From NCBI GenBank assembly GCA_029891345.1, contig CM056993.1, forward strand, positions 111,392,123 through 111,456,122: a stretch of DNA of 64,000 nt. The letters are read 5' to 3'. Each line of letters starts with the position of its first letter. Position 1 is the first letter of the stretch. This document shows, one piece after another, positions 47,190 to 57,588 of the stretch. Origin of the DNA: Dryococelus australis (Eukaryota; Arthropoda; Insecta; Phasmatodea; Phasmatidae). Both the position numbers and the translations under genes were made by a program. A model generated the notes under the pieces. It was given only the letters and a program-made list of their open reading frames with translations. It made no database searches and was not told the origin of the DNA.

Positions 47190-48741
47190 GTGAGGTTTGG
47201 TGTAAATGGGTAACTTTTGTGAAAGCTATGGTTGGTGTAATTTAATTAATTTTGATGAGTGGTGTTGCAGTCTTGGGGTGGTGGGGTGATCTGACTACAT
47301 GCCCACTCCACTAAGATGGAAGGAACTTAAAACCATTTAGCCTCTGCCAACTAATACATGTATGAGCATAAGTTTTCGGGGTAACATGGAAAGTTGGACC
47401 AGTGTGATTGGTGAACATGAGTGATATATAACATGTATGATGTTAATACTTGTGTAAAGCACAAAAACACAGTGCTGTTATGGACAAATAAATGATGGAG
47501 CTACATTTTACTGAATAAAGGCGTGATTACTGATCCCTTTTGCTAGCTTTATTGGCCAAAGCTGCGACCTTGGGGTGAAATTAAAACTTGGACATCGCGC
47601 AAAACGAAAAATCATGGTTATACTACCAGCCTAAACCTGTGCTCGTTGGAAGTAAACAAATGTAGTTTCTAATACGGTCTTTGCTGGTCTTGATGCACTT
47701 GGATTGGAGAACTCTGGAGTCTGTCAGAACTGTATATCTAGCACGTGGCCACCCAAAAGTACAGTGGTTTAACCCGAAAATAAAAGAAAAGAGTATGTGA
47801 GTGGCAGGGGCACAAATGAAGGCTACACATGAGGTTTCAAAATTATTGAAGACCAAACGGAAAACTAAGTTGTTACAAGCAAAATTGTGAAGGCTACTCG
47901 TAGGATACACATTCGACTCTCCCCGCCGCTACTTCAAGACTGGCATTGTGGCATCTGGAAGGAAAACACAGCAAAAATCCTGGCAAGAACAAACCCAATA
48001 CATTCACATAAACCACTTCAAACAAACTTACTAGTTCTTACTTTAAACAAAAATAAGTACAGATATAACGCTTTAGAATACATGGGCGTGGGTGGCTGAG
48101 AGTATGTCTTGTCAAAGATTCAAGGTGTTCAAAGTACATGTCACATAGTGGTCAGGCGTCTGACTACCACTGGCGTTTTAACACCTAATCACTGGTATCT
48201 TCCTCAGACTGCCTCTCGCACTGCTCACTTCTCCCTTACACAACTAACACACCGTGCTGCTGGGTGACCACGAGGATTGTGCTAGAGATAGTACCCATTT
48301 CGAAATACCATCACAGTGAGAATTAGCTGTGTCATTCTATTGTTGGAAAGAAATGTGCCTAAAGAACATTATTGTTTTAATAGTATTAGACTGCTGTGTA
48401 CTTCTTATATGTTTGACGTTAAAGTGGTAAATTGCTAAGTTGTTTAATGCTAATATAAGAACAGTAATCCACTTTGTAATGAAAGTTAAATCAATTTGAA
48501 ACATTATTTGGCGGTAAGCAATAATAAAATAATATTAGTGGTAGTTGTTAATCTGCACAGAGATTCAACTTAGTCCAAGTTATCTATAAACCCATCTTTA
48601 TGTTTTTAAATACAGCTATATTGTACAAACTCACAATTTCTTATTTATCTTTCAAGGTTTTGTAACATTTTGTAATGAATATATTTATAGATGTATTTTA
48701 TCTGTATGGCTGTGGTTGGAGTTAAGAGAAGAATTTTGCAG
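47190..48741. other. Intron between exons 10 and 11
   Basis: The middle (47520-48300) is GC-richer and may be an old insertion, but no terminal repeats or protein motif are visible. The remainder is AT-rich. Confidence 0.45.
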
Positions 48742-49071
48742 GCCATAAAGAAGGATGTGGCAGCTCATGGACCAGGTCTGGAGATCCTGGATAGGTCTTA
48801 CTCGAAGCTGGCTCAAGAGAGTGGTGTGGACCGGGACAATCTACAGCTACTGACGAGGCTGGTGCGAACCACTCTGCAACGCTGGCATGCTCTCCCTACT
48901 TCTGCAGCATCCATTCAGCAGAGGCTGCAGCAATACCTGTTGCTGTGCCATGACTTTGTGACTGCTCATGGTCATGCCGTCGTATTTCTCACTCAAGTTG
49001 ATGTACGGTTGATGCAGATCCAGCACTTGTCCACACCTGAGGAGGCAGCATTTCCACTTCCACGCCTCCAG
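48742..49071 (+). CDS. Msp300: Nesprin-like exon 11
   Basis: 330 bases, 110 codons, phase 0 at both ends, with donor CTCCAG|GTACTG. The acceptor gaattttgcag|GCC is chosen because it keeps phase 0 and gives AIKKDVAAHGPGLEILDRSY, a typical spectrin-repeat linker. Other AGs upstream (from about 48690) would extend the frame, since there is no stop, so the start is less certain than the end. It continues LTRLVRTTLQRWHALPTSAA, then IQQRLQQYLLLCHDFVTAHG and ends FPLPRLQ. It is the longest visible exon. Confidence 0.82.
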
Positions 49072-50205
49072 GTACTGCTTGCTACCCACAACTGTGTGCT
49101 CTTGTTATGATGGCAGCATGAATCCTCTTCATGCGTTAGGGATGTGTTGTGAAAATTTTCACACGATCATGGTACACCACCTCTACCTTAACAGTTGCAC
49201 AGAATTGCTGAAAGTGGATGCAAATTTTCTTTGTTTTACTATTGCTGTTGTTAGTACTCCTAGGGACTAAATGACAATTGTGAAATTTTGGCGATTTAGC
49301 AAAACATTCAGAGAAAAAAGTGGAAAATGCTTGTTCCAACAAAAAAAATGTTTTCCCTTGAATACGCGAATTGTTTCATCAAATGTGTGATTTGTTGCAG
49401 TGAGCATCTGGCTTATTCCCTTGAACATTGGACACTCTTACTTGAACATAGAATTCTTTTATCCATTTTTTATTACCGGATTATAGGATAACTACATAAT
49501 TAGAACTCCTTGAATACATGATTCGCATACAATTGGCCAGATATAAAAAAAGATCTTAATATTTAATTCTACATAAATTTGTCTGCCTACTGTGATGTAT
49601 GGTATTTAATTTTTTCAAAGTGAACTGGCATTAGTGTGTGATTTGAATATGCTGAATAAATAAATATTAACCTGAAAATTTTCTAAATTTTGTGAGATCA
49701 AAATTAGAAGGTTGAAAGATTGTGTATGTAAAACTGAACATATGTAAGTGCATAGAAATAATTCTTATTAACTACATGAAGTGTAATTTAAATTGTAAGT
49801 AATTAGTAATAATTTAATACATATTTTAGTTACCAAAGAAGTGTTCAGGAACTAAAATACAGAAATTTGCCATATTTTGAGTAACTATGCCACCACACAA
49901 ATATATATATATATATATATAGTTTGCAGTCATATTATTGAGCTTCTTCATATTTTTGGAAAGAATATACAAATAAGGGGCCAAATGAGTTTACCGTATG
50001 TATTTTACCAAACTCAGTAATTTTCAGCATAAGTTTTTTTTTTAATAATGGCTCTGTTCGACGTAGTGTGGCAATGTGATTCGCTTGTATGCAAACCCTA
50101 AAGTAAAATTATATTTAACACATCTTTCATACACTGAATAGAGCACAGCCATAACAGGTTTTCACCAAAATTTGGCTCTGTGTGGTGCATTTAGTATTTA
50201 CTCTC
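49072..50205. other. Intron between exons 11 and 12, first part
   Basis: AT-rich. An (AT)n run lies at 49900-49921. No exon is seen. Confidence 0.5.
49900..49921. repeat. (AT)n microsatellite
   Basis: Eleven uninterrupted AT units. Confidence 0.95.
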
Positions 50206-50410
50206 AAAAAGTAGCGATGGACAGATACCAATACATTGGCAGATTATCCCAAGATTGGTATCAATCGGCCATGGTTGAACCAATTAATTTCATCAACCCA
50301 AATTATTTAATCATCATGAAAATTACTGCACTTGGTTATCTTGTGGGGCATGTTTTCACAAAGAATTTAATTTTGTAAATGGAAAAACTATTTTCTGAAT
50401 TTTATTTTTA
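50206..50410 (-). repeat. hAT-like element fragment related to 32200-32415
   Basis: Read on the minus strand, the order ttaatttaaa.., aagataaccaagtgcagtaa, ggttgatgaaattaattggt, ccatggccgattgatacc and tatctgtccatcg parallels the right end of the element at 31002-32415. It is a single-ended fragment. Confidence 0.55.
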
Positions 50411-50659
50411 TCTTTTACTAACAGGTGATTCAAAATTAAACGGAAACTGATATGGCCGGCATGGGTGTTGCTACATGGTTGACTCTATGTAAGCCATACC
50501 TGCTGAAATTAGTAAATTAAAATGTTTTTAATATTGGTATCTGCCTTTCAGGTAGTTAAAATTCATTTGAAAAAAAAAAAAAAAAAGTTTTACCACTATA
50601 ATATTCATTGTCGTTCATTTTCATTTGTGTAAACATCAACTGTATATTGATCAGGGGGG

Positions 50660-51000
50660 GAAAAAATTAATAGCTTTTCACTCGTGCAATAATTTGTTCA
50701 CTCGTGTTCATAAACAAAATAACCTTCAGTCCACATGCACAAAGTGTAAACACGTTGGAACTCGGCCATAGATGTCATACATGAGAAAATAATTTCGTTG
50801 CTGTACTAGAGAAAGATATTTTGCATAGTTCTCATGACTGCCACCATGCCACAAGTGCAAATTGATAGATGTCATTTTGTGTAACATACCGTGGTTTTGC
50901 TTTCTCAAGTCACGTTACCATCTGTGGAATAGTAATTGCACAATGTATATTTGTTAACATTGCAATATACGTAATACAAATTTTCTGTCATATTTTGTAG
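50660..51000 (-). repeat. Inverted partial copy of element family D
   Basis: Reverse-complement match to about 29480-29750. Shared blocks include tagcttttcactcgtgcaat, cataaacaaaataa, gatgtcattttgtgtaaca and gctttctcaagtca. The ends seen in the 29231 copy are not preserved on the left side. Confidence 0.65.
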
Positions 51001-52644
51001 GGGAGAAATGAAGTCTGAAATTGTTGTGTTTGTACAGAATCGTGATTTAAAAATATTTACAGAACTAAAACAATTCAGTGTGGCATATACTTGAAATAAA
51101 CCCTGATTTTTCATCAAAAACTTGCGGTGCTACCTACACATGCATCTGGCCCATACACTTAAAAATACTGTCTACACATGAACTGGTTTCCCAATTTTTA
51201 CACCACAGATGCCAAAAACGAAGTTAGTAAAAACATAATTCCAATATGCGACATTCTGTCATGTATTCTCAGCTAGATGTGCTAGACTGTGCTTCTGAGG
51301 AAGCTGTGTAAGGAAAGCTACAGCCAGGTGTGATAGCATCATTGGCTACATTAGGTGCACTAAAAGTTGAAAATATTTCTAAAAGGTCTGCATGTTCTCA
51401 GATGCAAGACACTGTCTTCAAAGGTAGGCTCAGTCAAGAAATTCTTGAATATTCTGCTATATTATTCATGAAAGCAGACCACAGTATCATTTTTTGTATG
51501 CAATTTTTACTGTGATGTTCACTGTGTGTAAACTTTCACATACGTATGTACCATATCTGCATCAGAAAGGGCTTTTATCTGTAATTACTTTCTTTTGTTG
51601 CTTCATAACCCTCCTTAATTTATTTTTATTAGGGGTGTGCTAACGTTCGAAAGTTCAAACTCAAACCGAACCCAAAAAATGTTCGGTTTGCACTGGAGTT
51701 TGAAATTGGTAAGAAGGCGATGCCGTGATAAACTGTACTTAATAAATTCAAGTTTTATAAACTCAAATGTTACTGCAGAAAGTTGTAGTTGGATTTTCTT
51801 CCACCACAAAATTGTAGTTCCCAAACAACCAACATCTTTTACATAGGCCCGTCCCGCTTGTCATACATACAAAAACAATGCAAAATTCACAGCCATCTTA
51901 CATATTTATTTGCGTTCACTCAGTGGACTACACATTATTAATTTCTTTTTTCACAAAATTGAAAAGTTTGTGTTTTACATAAACCTGTTGCAATCAATGT
52001 ACATATTTTTATATAACTTATTATATTTTAAACACTACGTGCCCAGAAACACTTGGAGGGAAGAAATATTGTCACTGTGAGACCAATATTGAAAACAAAA
52101 ATTTGGTTTCCATTTGTAGAAATATCACAGTGTATAACACATCTTCATGGAATATGGAATATTTGCTGAACCGAAATCATTCCAGATGATGTGAAATTCA
52201 AAAAACTTGTTTAGATGTTATCGCATAATTCATGCACTGCAACCATTTCTCTCTTGCGACTACGAAATGTTTGGAGTGAGATATTACCCGAGATAATTGG
52301 TTACTTTCTGAACGCTTTAAAGCATAACTAGACACGCATGTTTTTCGTGGCACTAATCGTGAAATAAACACAAAATACATAGTTTCTTGCAAAAAATGAC
52401 ATACCTTGTGAAAAACAATAATACACACGGAAAATACGCAAAAAAGATTATATATATTTATATATATAATGTGTGTGTGTGTATGTATATATAATTTTCA
52501 AACAACACAATTTTTTGCTCAGAATCCTGTATTTCTTTTATGATTACTGGAAGTCATTTATCTGTTACTTTGTTTTATTTTTCTTGAGTGGTGGTATCAT
52601 TTTGAAGTAAAGCTATTTGCAGGTATTCCAGCATTGTTAAATCC
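51001..52644. other. Intron between exons 11 and 12, later part
   Basis: AT-rich. A possible single element end (aggggtgtgctaacgttcga) occurs at 51631, and AT/GT simple repeats at 52446-52496. No exon is recognised. Confidence 0.45.
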
Positions 52645-53329
52645 TAGTGATGGGCGAGTTTGATTTTTACAGTATTGAGTCAAGTTGTACAAAACTAGTC
52701 AAGTCGAGTTTCAAATTTAAGTCGAGTCAAGTTGAGTTCAGTATAAAAAATTTTTAGTTAAAATCGGGTTTGCACCATAAATGTAAATGTGTATGTCTCT
52801 ACATGGGTATAACATCTTGCCTCTTGGTAATCAGATAATAAAATAATGACAAGTAAGCATATTTCTGCTGAAGGTGTGATGTGCCATGAGACAAAGGCTT
52901 TTCATGTATAAATACCATATGTCCTATGGTTTTATTTGTGTCATGATGAGACTACCCATCAACCTTGACAAGGGTCCCATTATCTGATGTCCCAGATGAG
53001 CAGCCTTCACTGGGTAGCAAAATGGCTAAAGTCAGTAGTATAACTCTCACTGGATTTTATCTCTGCTGAATATCGCAAACATTGACCAATTGTTGAGGTA
53101 TGTAGCAGAGTTATTGTTTTCATTATGGGACTACTTTAGCGATTTAGTAACCTAAAATTATTGTTCACAAGTCAAGAAAGGTGCAAACATTTATTTTTTA
53201 TAACTTAAAACCACTGTGACTAGACTTGCACATTCAGTAGCTCGATGTCTGCTGTAAAAAACGAGACTTGAGTGAAGAGTTTATCTTTGGTGACTCGACT
53301 CGATTTTTCGACACTCGACGAATCACTAT
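52645..53329. mobile_element. hAT-like MITE with perfect 8-bp target duplication
   Basis: The left end is TAGTGATGGGCGAGTTTGAT and the right end the complement of TAGTGATTCGTCGAGTGTCG. The octamer TTAAATCC is repeated exactly on both sides (52637-52644 and 53330-53337), the signature of hAT transposition. Length is 685 bp. The interior is non-coding, with repeated aagtcgagt motifs and a fragment of family E at 52885-53035. The right end lies 43 bases before exon 12. Confidence 0.85.
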
Positions 53330-53372
53330 TAAATCCCAGTACAATTAAACATAGTTATGTGCATGTATGCAG

Positions 53373-53573
53373 GAATTGGAAGCAGAGCTGTTGTCGAATG
53401 AGGAGTTGTTGAGCTCGGCAGATGAGCTGGGAGCAGCACTGCTGAAGAAGACACAGCCTGGGAAAGTGTGTGTAACTCGAGAGATGATGGAGGAGTATCG
53501 CCTGCTGTGGCATGACATCACCACTCGCATTGCACAACTCAAGGATCAGTGTCATGCAGAGCTTTCTTCACGG
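53373..53573 (+). CDS. Msp300: Nesprin-like exon 12
   Basis: 201 bases, 67 codons, phase 0 at both ends, with acceptor gcatgtatgcag|GAA and donor TCACGG|GTTAGT (weak). It encodes ELEAELLSNEELLSSADELG, then ALLKKTQPGKVCVTREMMEE and YRLLWHDITTRIAQLKDQCH. It continues the helix from PRLQ of exon 11. The REMMEEYRLLWHDITTRI segment is spectrin-like. The hAT-type insertion ends only 43 bases upstream, and the copied octamer TTAAATCC followed by CAG lies inside the acceptor region. Confidence 0.85.
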
Positions 53574-54059
53574 GTTAGTTTGTTATTCCACTCATTTTTT
53601 TGTTTGTAGTGATGTAGATGTAAAATGGCTCAATCCATTGGTAGGATTTTAGTGTTTGTTGATTATTTTTGACTACCTTTTTATTATTTTTCATGCACAA
53701 TGACTAGGCTTTTTTTTTAAATATGTTTTGATCATTTTGAAATCAAAGTTTTGAATATTTTTTAGAATAGGAATACTTTCAACTACTACTTTAATTATAA
53801 AGTCATTTTAAATAATTAATTTGGAAATAGATTTTTTTGCATATCCTTTAGTGCACATCACATATGTATCTGAAAAGGACACTTTTTAAATGTACAGGTA
53901 AAAATTCTTTGTGGCTCTAGTTATATATTTCGCACCAAACTGTGTGTAACAAAGCCCTCTTTTTGAATTAGCAACTATATATTCAGCAAGTAAACTGTAG
54001 TCCTTGAACTATTCACGTGCACACATAAATTGAGCCAAAAGAGAGATATTGGAAGGTTA
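53574..54059. other. Intron after exon 12, AT-rich part
   Basis: AT-rich, no feature recognised. Confidence 0.5.
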
Positions 54060-54799
54060 CATGACTTACAAGATATCATTGCTGGAAGTTGACGCGTGAC
54101 GCTTGGTGATTGAGGGGAACGTTGCAGTCAGAGAAAGTTTTATCGTGCCAGTCAGAAGCACAGGCGAGTTCAAGTTCCTGACCTTACTGTCGACTGATTG
54201 GGTCCTGGCCAGTTTATAATAATATTGGGCACATGGCCTGTCGGCCCTGTACAGTCAGTTACTGTCGTCACAGTTTGGCGAGCTGGGTGGCACACTGCCA
54301 TGCGTTTACCTAAGTAGGTGGTGGTCTGGGGAGGCTGCTGACTGGGAGTGTGACTGCTGGTGGCTGCCTCTTCAGGTGCTGTGGCCGCAGATGCTCTGGA
54401 AAGCCCGGGCTGGGCCGGTACTGTGGTTACTCCGGAACCAGGGCTTAGCAATGCAGATGGTTACATTCTCTCTTTGGCGAAAGGTGGAGACAATGGAATG
54501 AGGATTTTCTGGTGTCTTTATCGGGGCTGAAAATTAGGATGGATAGGGAGCTGGGAGGGGATGCCACTTCAGCTGACGGGTGGCTTAAGTTCCTGGGGGT
54601 TAGTACTTCAAGTGAAGAAGGGGCTGGGGTATAGCTCCCATTAGCTTTGGCAATAGTAGATACCTTTCTCTCCTGCCTCGTGGTCATCCTCTAGGTGTAA
54701 GGCATAGGATGGGCACTAAGACTCACCTCGTGAGAGGGAAGCAATCGTTAGTCCCAAGTATTCTGCTGCAGCCGAAGCCAAGCTGACAGTCGTACCCAT

Positions 54800-54925
54800 T
54801 ACTCCAACGGGCGGCACAGCAGCACAGTGGTTGGAGAGCTGAGTTTACCTTAGGCATCGAACAACTGTGGGTGTGGGGTCCAAAAGAGGTCAGACCCTCC
54901 GGCGACAGTTCAGCGCGGTGGACAG
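54800..54925 (+). repeat. Repeat family F, copy 2
   Basis: Matches 40060-40200: cagtggttggagag, gggtgtgggg.tccaaa, cagaccctccggcgacagtt and cagcgc. The common part is about 110 bp. Non-coding. Confidence 0.6.
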
Positions 54926-55276
54926 AGTATAGATTGGACTGGTTGACTAGCCCCCTTATGGATTGTCTTCCTAATGGTTGTGGCTCTTCCTTTCTGGACA
55001 CTAGGTGCACAGTACGAGTGGCCGTGAAGCATGTGTGTTTAGTGACATATATTTATTTTGTGAGGGGCGTCCGCAGTCCTACACTAGGTTCGGTAAACTG
55101 GTTTAAGTAGTGTGTGGTTGCCTGCCTCACTCAGACAGGTGGGAGTCTACAGAGGAGCAACACAGTCACTCTTAGCAGTGAATAAGAAGAGGTTAGAAAG
55201 AGAGACATTTATTCTGTGAGGAATAAACACAGTGGCCTATACTACCTTCTATTTAAGAGTTGACTGGAGGTATCTT

Positions 55277-55382
55277 ACGTAAGCCAGGTGAATGGGACCT
55301 GGCTTACGTGTATAGCTACATAGCCACATTGCCCGTGTTCAGGTTATAACCTGGACAATGTAGATGCGGCTAGGTAGCTATA
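55277..55382. other. Two adjacent strong hairpins
   Basis: First, ACGTAAGCCAGGT (55277-55289), a 7-base loop, and the perfect complement ACCTGGCTTACGT (55297-55309). Next, tatagctacatagcc at 55311 pairs with ggctaggtagctata ending at 55382, with a central caggttataacctg palindrome. Tandem hairpins of this kind occur in mobile-element termini and in structured RNAs. Confidence 0.85.
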
Positions 55383-55934
55383 AAAATACTGACCCTAATT
55401 AACACTGATACTGTTGTCTATAAGGGACTTGCAGGGGCCACTACCAGAGGGGCAGTGGGGTGTGGTTGCCATAACCTGAAGGGTAGTGGAATTGCTGTTA
55501 CCAGAAGGGTAGGCAAGGCAAAGGGAGTGTTGAAGGCTTCTTCTGGGATCTGGTAGCCTTTGAAGAGGTTGCTGGTAGGTCTCGAGGGTGCTGGTCAGGC
55601 AGAGAGCTCCAGCATACAAAGTGGTGGAGCGAGCTGCTGTAGGTCATCTGGCTCTGAAGAGAGCCTATGAACAACTGGCATTTCTGTGCAGTGTATGGGC
55701 ATATATTCTGCCGGCCCGCTTTCATCTGAGGATCCGGGGGTGGGTCCGGTATAGTGAGCTCTAGCTCCACTTCTGGGGGAGCTGAGTAAGGGCACCATCG
55801 CTCTGTGCACTCTGGAACTAAAGGCGACCTGGGAATGCGGTCTGTCACTTGACAGGTGACTCATTCGTACTTCGGTAGGGTTGGTGTGTTTCCTGATAGT
55901 GGGTGAACAGTATAATCTGACTTGTCTTTAATAG

Positions 55935-56015
55935 CCTACGCTACAAGGGACATATCCTGTTGGCACTCAGGTAGCTGGTAGTTCAGGTTCAAACTCCTCC
56001 TGGGATGACATGGAG
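55935..56015 (+). CDS. Msp300: Nesprin-like exon 13 (short linker exon)
   Basis: 81 bases, 27 codons, phase 0 at both ends, with a good acceptor (gacttgtctttaatag|CCT) and a consensus donor (ATGGAG|GTAAGT). It encodes PTLQGTYPVGTQVAGSSGSN then SSWDDME. It is low in helix formers and rich in Ser/Gly, unlike the rod exons, so it is probably a flexible linker after the last repeat visible here. It has no ATG and is shorter than most reading-frame searches detect. Splice sites and phase support it, but there is no homology recognition for this short piece. It could be alternatively spliced. The following exon is not seen in the remaining 8 kb. Confidence 0.7.
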
Positions 56016-56728
56016 GTAAGTGCTAATGAGGTGAAGTTGTTTAAGTATGAAGTCAGTGTTACTATGTATTAGTTAAAAAGTCATGCGTCCGTCTTGAATT
56101 TGATGCTTCATATGTACAGACCTGATTTAAAACATTGTCTTTTCTGTTTGCTCTATTTCTGCACCAAATGCTTGAAGCATGACGAGAAAGCATCTATGGA
56201 TACCAGTATATAGCTAACATTGATAGTGAGAGTGTATTCTCTTGGTACAATAACACCACGTCAGTTATTAACAATATTGAAATCATGCTTGGAATATGTT
56301 TTGGTGCTTACCAAGTCTAAAAGCGTAACACATGTAGCAGTTTCTGCACAGTTTTAATCTCGGTCACAGGAAAATATTATTTCAAAACTAAATTGAGGAG
56401 TACTGCAATAATCTGGCATGTTCAATAGTCGCGTAAGGTTCAGCATCTTATTTGTAATTTTATTTTTTTTATATTATGCAGTGTTTTTCATAAAGAAAAC
56501 TGGCTTTTTTAAATGCTGTAGGTAACTTTGTAAGTAAAAAGTAGAGAATTAAAAAAAAACTTTAATACTTTGGTTTTCTCCACATCATAATATAAAAAAT
56601 AAAAAAATTTGGTGTCAAAATATAATGCAGAAATGCTTGGGTTAGTTTACTGAAATTGGGCAATTTTTTTACCATTTTTAATTTGCTTGACTTTGAGTAA
56701 AGATTACATGGTTATAGAGTTATTCACA
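56016..56728. other. Intron after exon 13
   Basis: AT-rich sequence with A and T runs. No feature recognised before the minisatellite. Confidence 0.5.
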
Positions 56729-57305
56729 GTAACACCAGAATGCAAGTTAATACACCACCTAACATGGAATGCAAGTTAATACACCATCTAACACCAAAAT
56801 GAGATGTTACAACACCACCTAACACCAAAATGAGATGTTACAACACCACCTAACACCAAAATGAGATGTTACAACACCACTGAACACCAAAATGAGATGT
56901 TACAACACCATTGAACACCAAAATGAGATGTTACAACACCACCGAACACCAAAACGAGATGTTACAACACCACCGAACACCAAAATGAGATGTTACAACA
57001 CCACCGAACACCAAAATGAGATGTTACACCACCACCTAACACCAAAATGAGATGTTACACCACCACCTAACACCAAAATGAGATGTTACACCACCACCTA
57101 ACACCGAAATGAGATGTTAAACCACCACCTAACACCAAAATGAGATGTTACACCACCACCTAACACCAAAATGAGATGTTACACCACCACCTAACACCAA
57201 AATGAGATGTTACAACACCACCGAACACCAAAATGAGATGTTACACCACCACCGAACACCAAAATGAGATGTTACAACACCACCGAACACCAAAATGTGA
57301 GTTAA
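56729..57305. repeat. 31-bp minisatellite, about 18 copies
   Basis: The tandem unit is aacaccaaaatgagatgtta plus caacaccacct (31 bases). The first two or three units are degenerate (gaatgcaagttaatacacca). Unit variants come in runs: cacct then caccg endings, and ttacaacacc versus ttacaccacc. This shows local duplication of neighbouring units. It is intronic and non-coding, with stops and ATG-rich frames. Confidence 0.93.
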
Positions 57306-57588
57306 TATATGAAACAGTATTAATAAATTTAGCCTAAAAACACAATTTCATCTATGAAGCCATGACTATATACCAAAAATTTATTAACTAAAATATGTTG
57401 AAAGTCCTGTAATTATCAACTCAGTGGCTTCTCTTTATCACAGTAAAAGCTGGGAAGAGAGAAAAAATTAAATTTCAGTTTTTATCTTCAGGTTGAGTGA
57501 ATAAGAGCTGTAAGTATCCAATATTATGTAGATGGCATTAAAATAATTTATTTGAATAAGCAGACGTTTAAAAGGAAATTAAAAAAAT

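Larger units (their letters stand above)
54060..55934. repeat. GC-richer composite insertion, unclassified
   Basis: About 1.9 kb of clearly GC-richer DNA with overlapping open frames, mainly on the minus strand (54170-54451, 54723-55010, 55498-55848), none with a recognised motif. It contains family F copy 2 (54800-54925) and two strong hairpins at 55277-55382. It is probably one or more transposable elements inside the intron, but terminal repeats were not found, so the class is open. A missed nesprin exon in here cannot be excluded. Confidence 0.45.

Noticed and set aside
54170..55864. Minus-strand genes in the 54-56 kb block
   Set aside because: Several overlapping Ser/Pro/Thr-rich frames without recognised domains. 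The block shares a repeat with 40.1 kb and looks like mobile-element DNA.
56729..57305. CRISPR-like array
   Set aside because: The units are contiguous 31-bp tandem copies without unique spacers, and the DNA is eukaryotic. It is a minisatellite.
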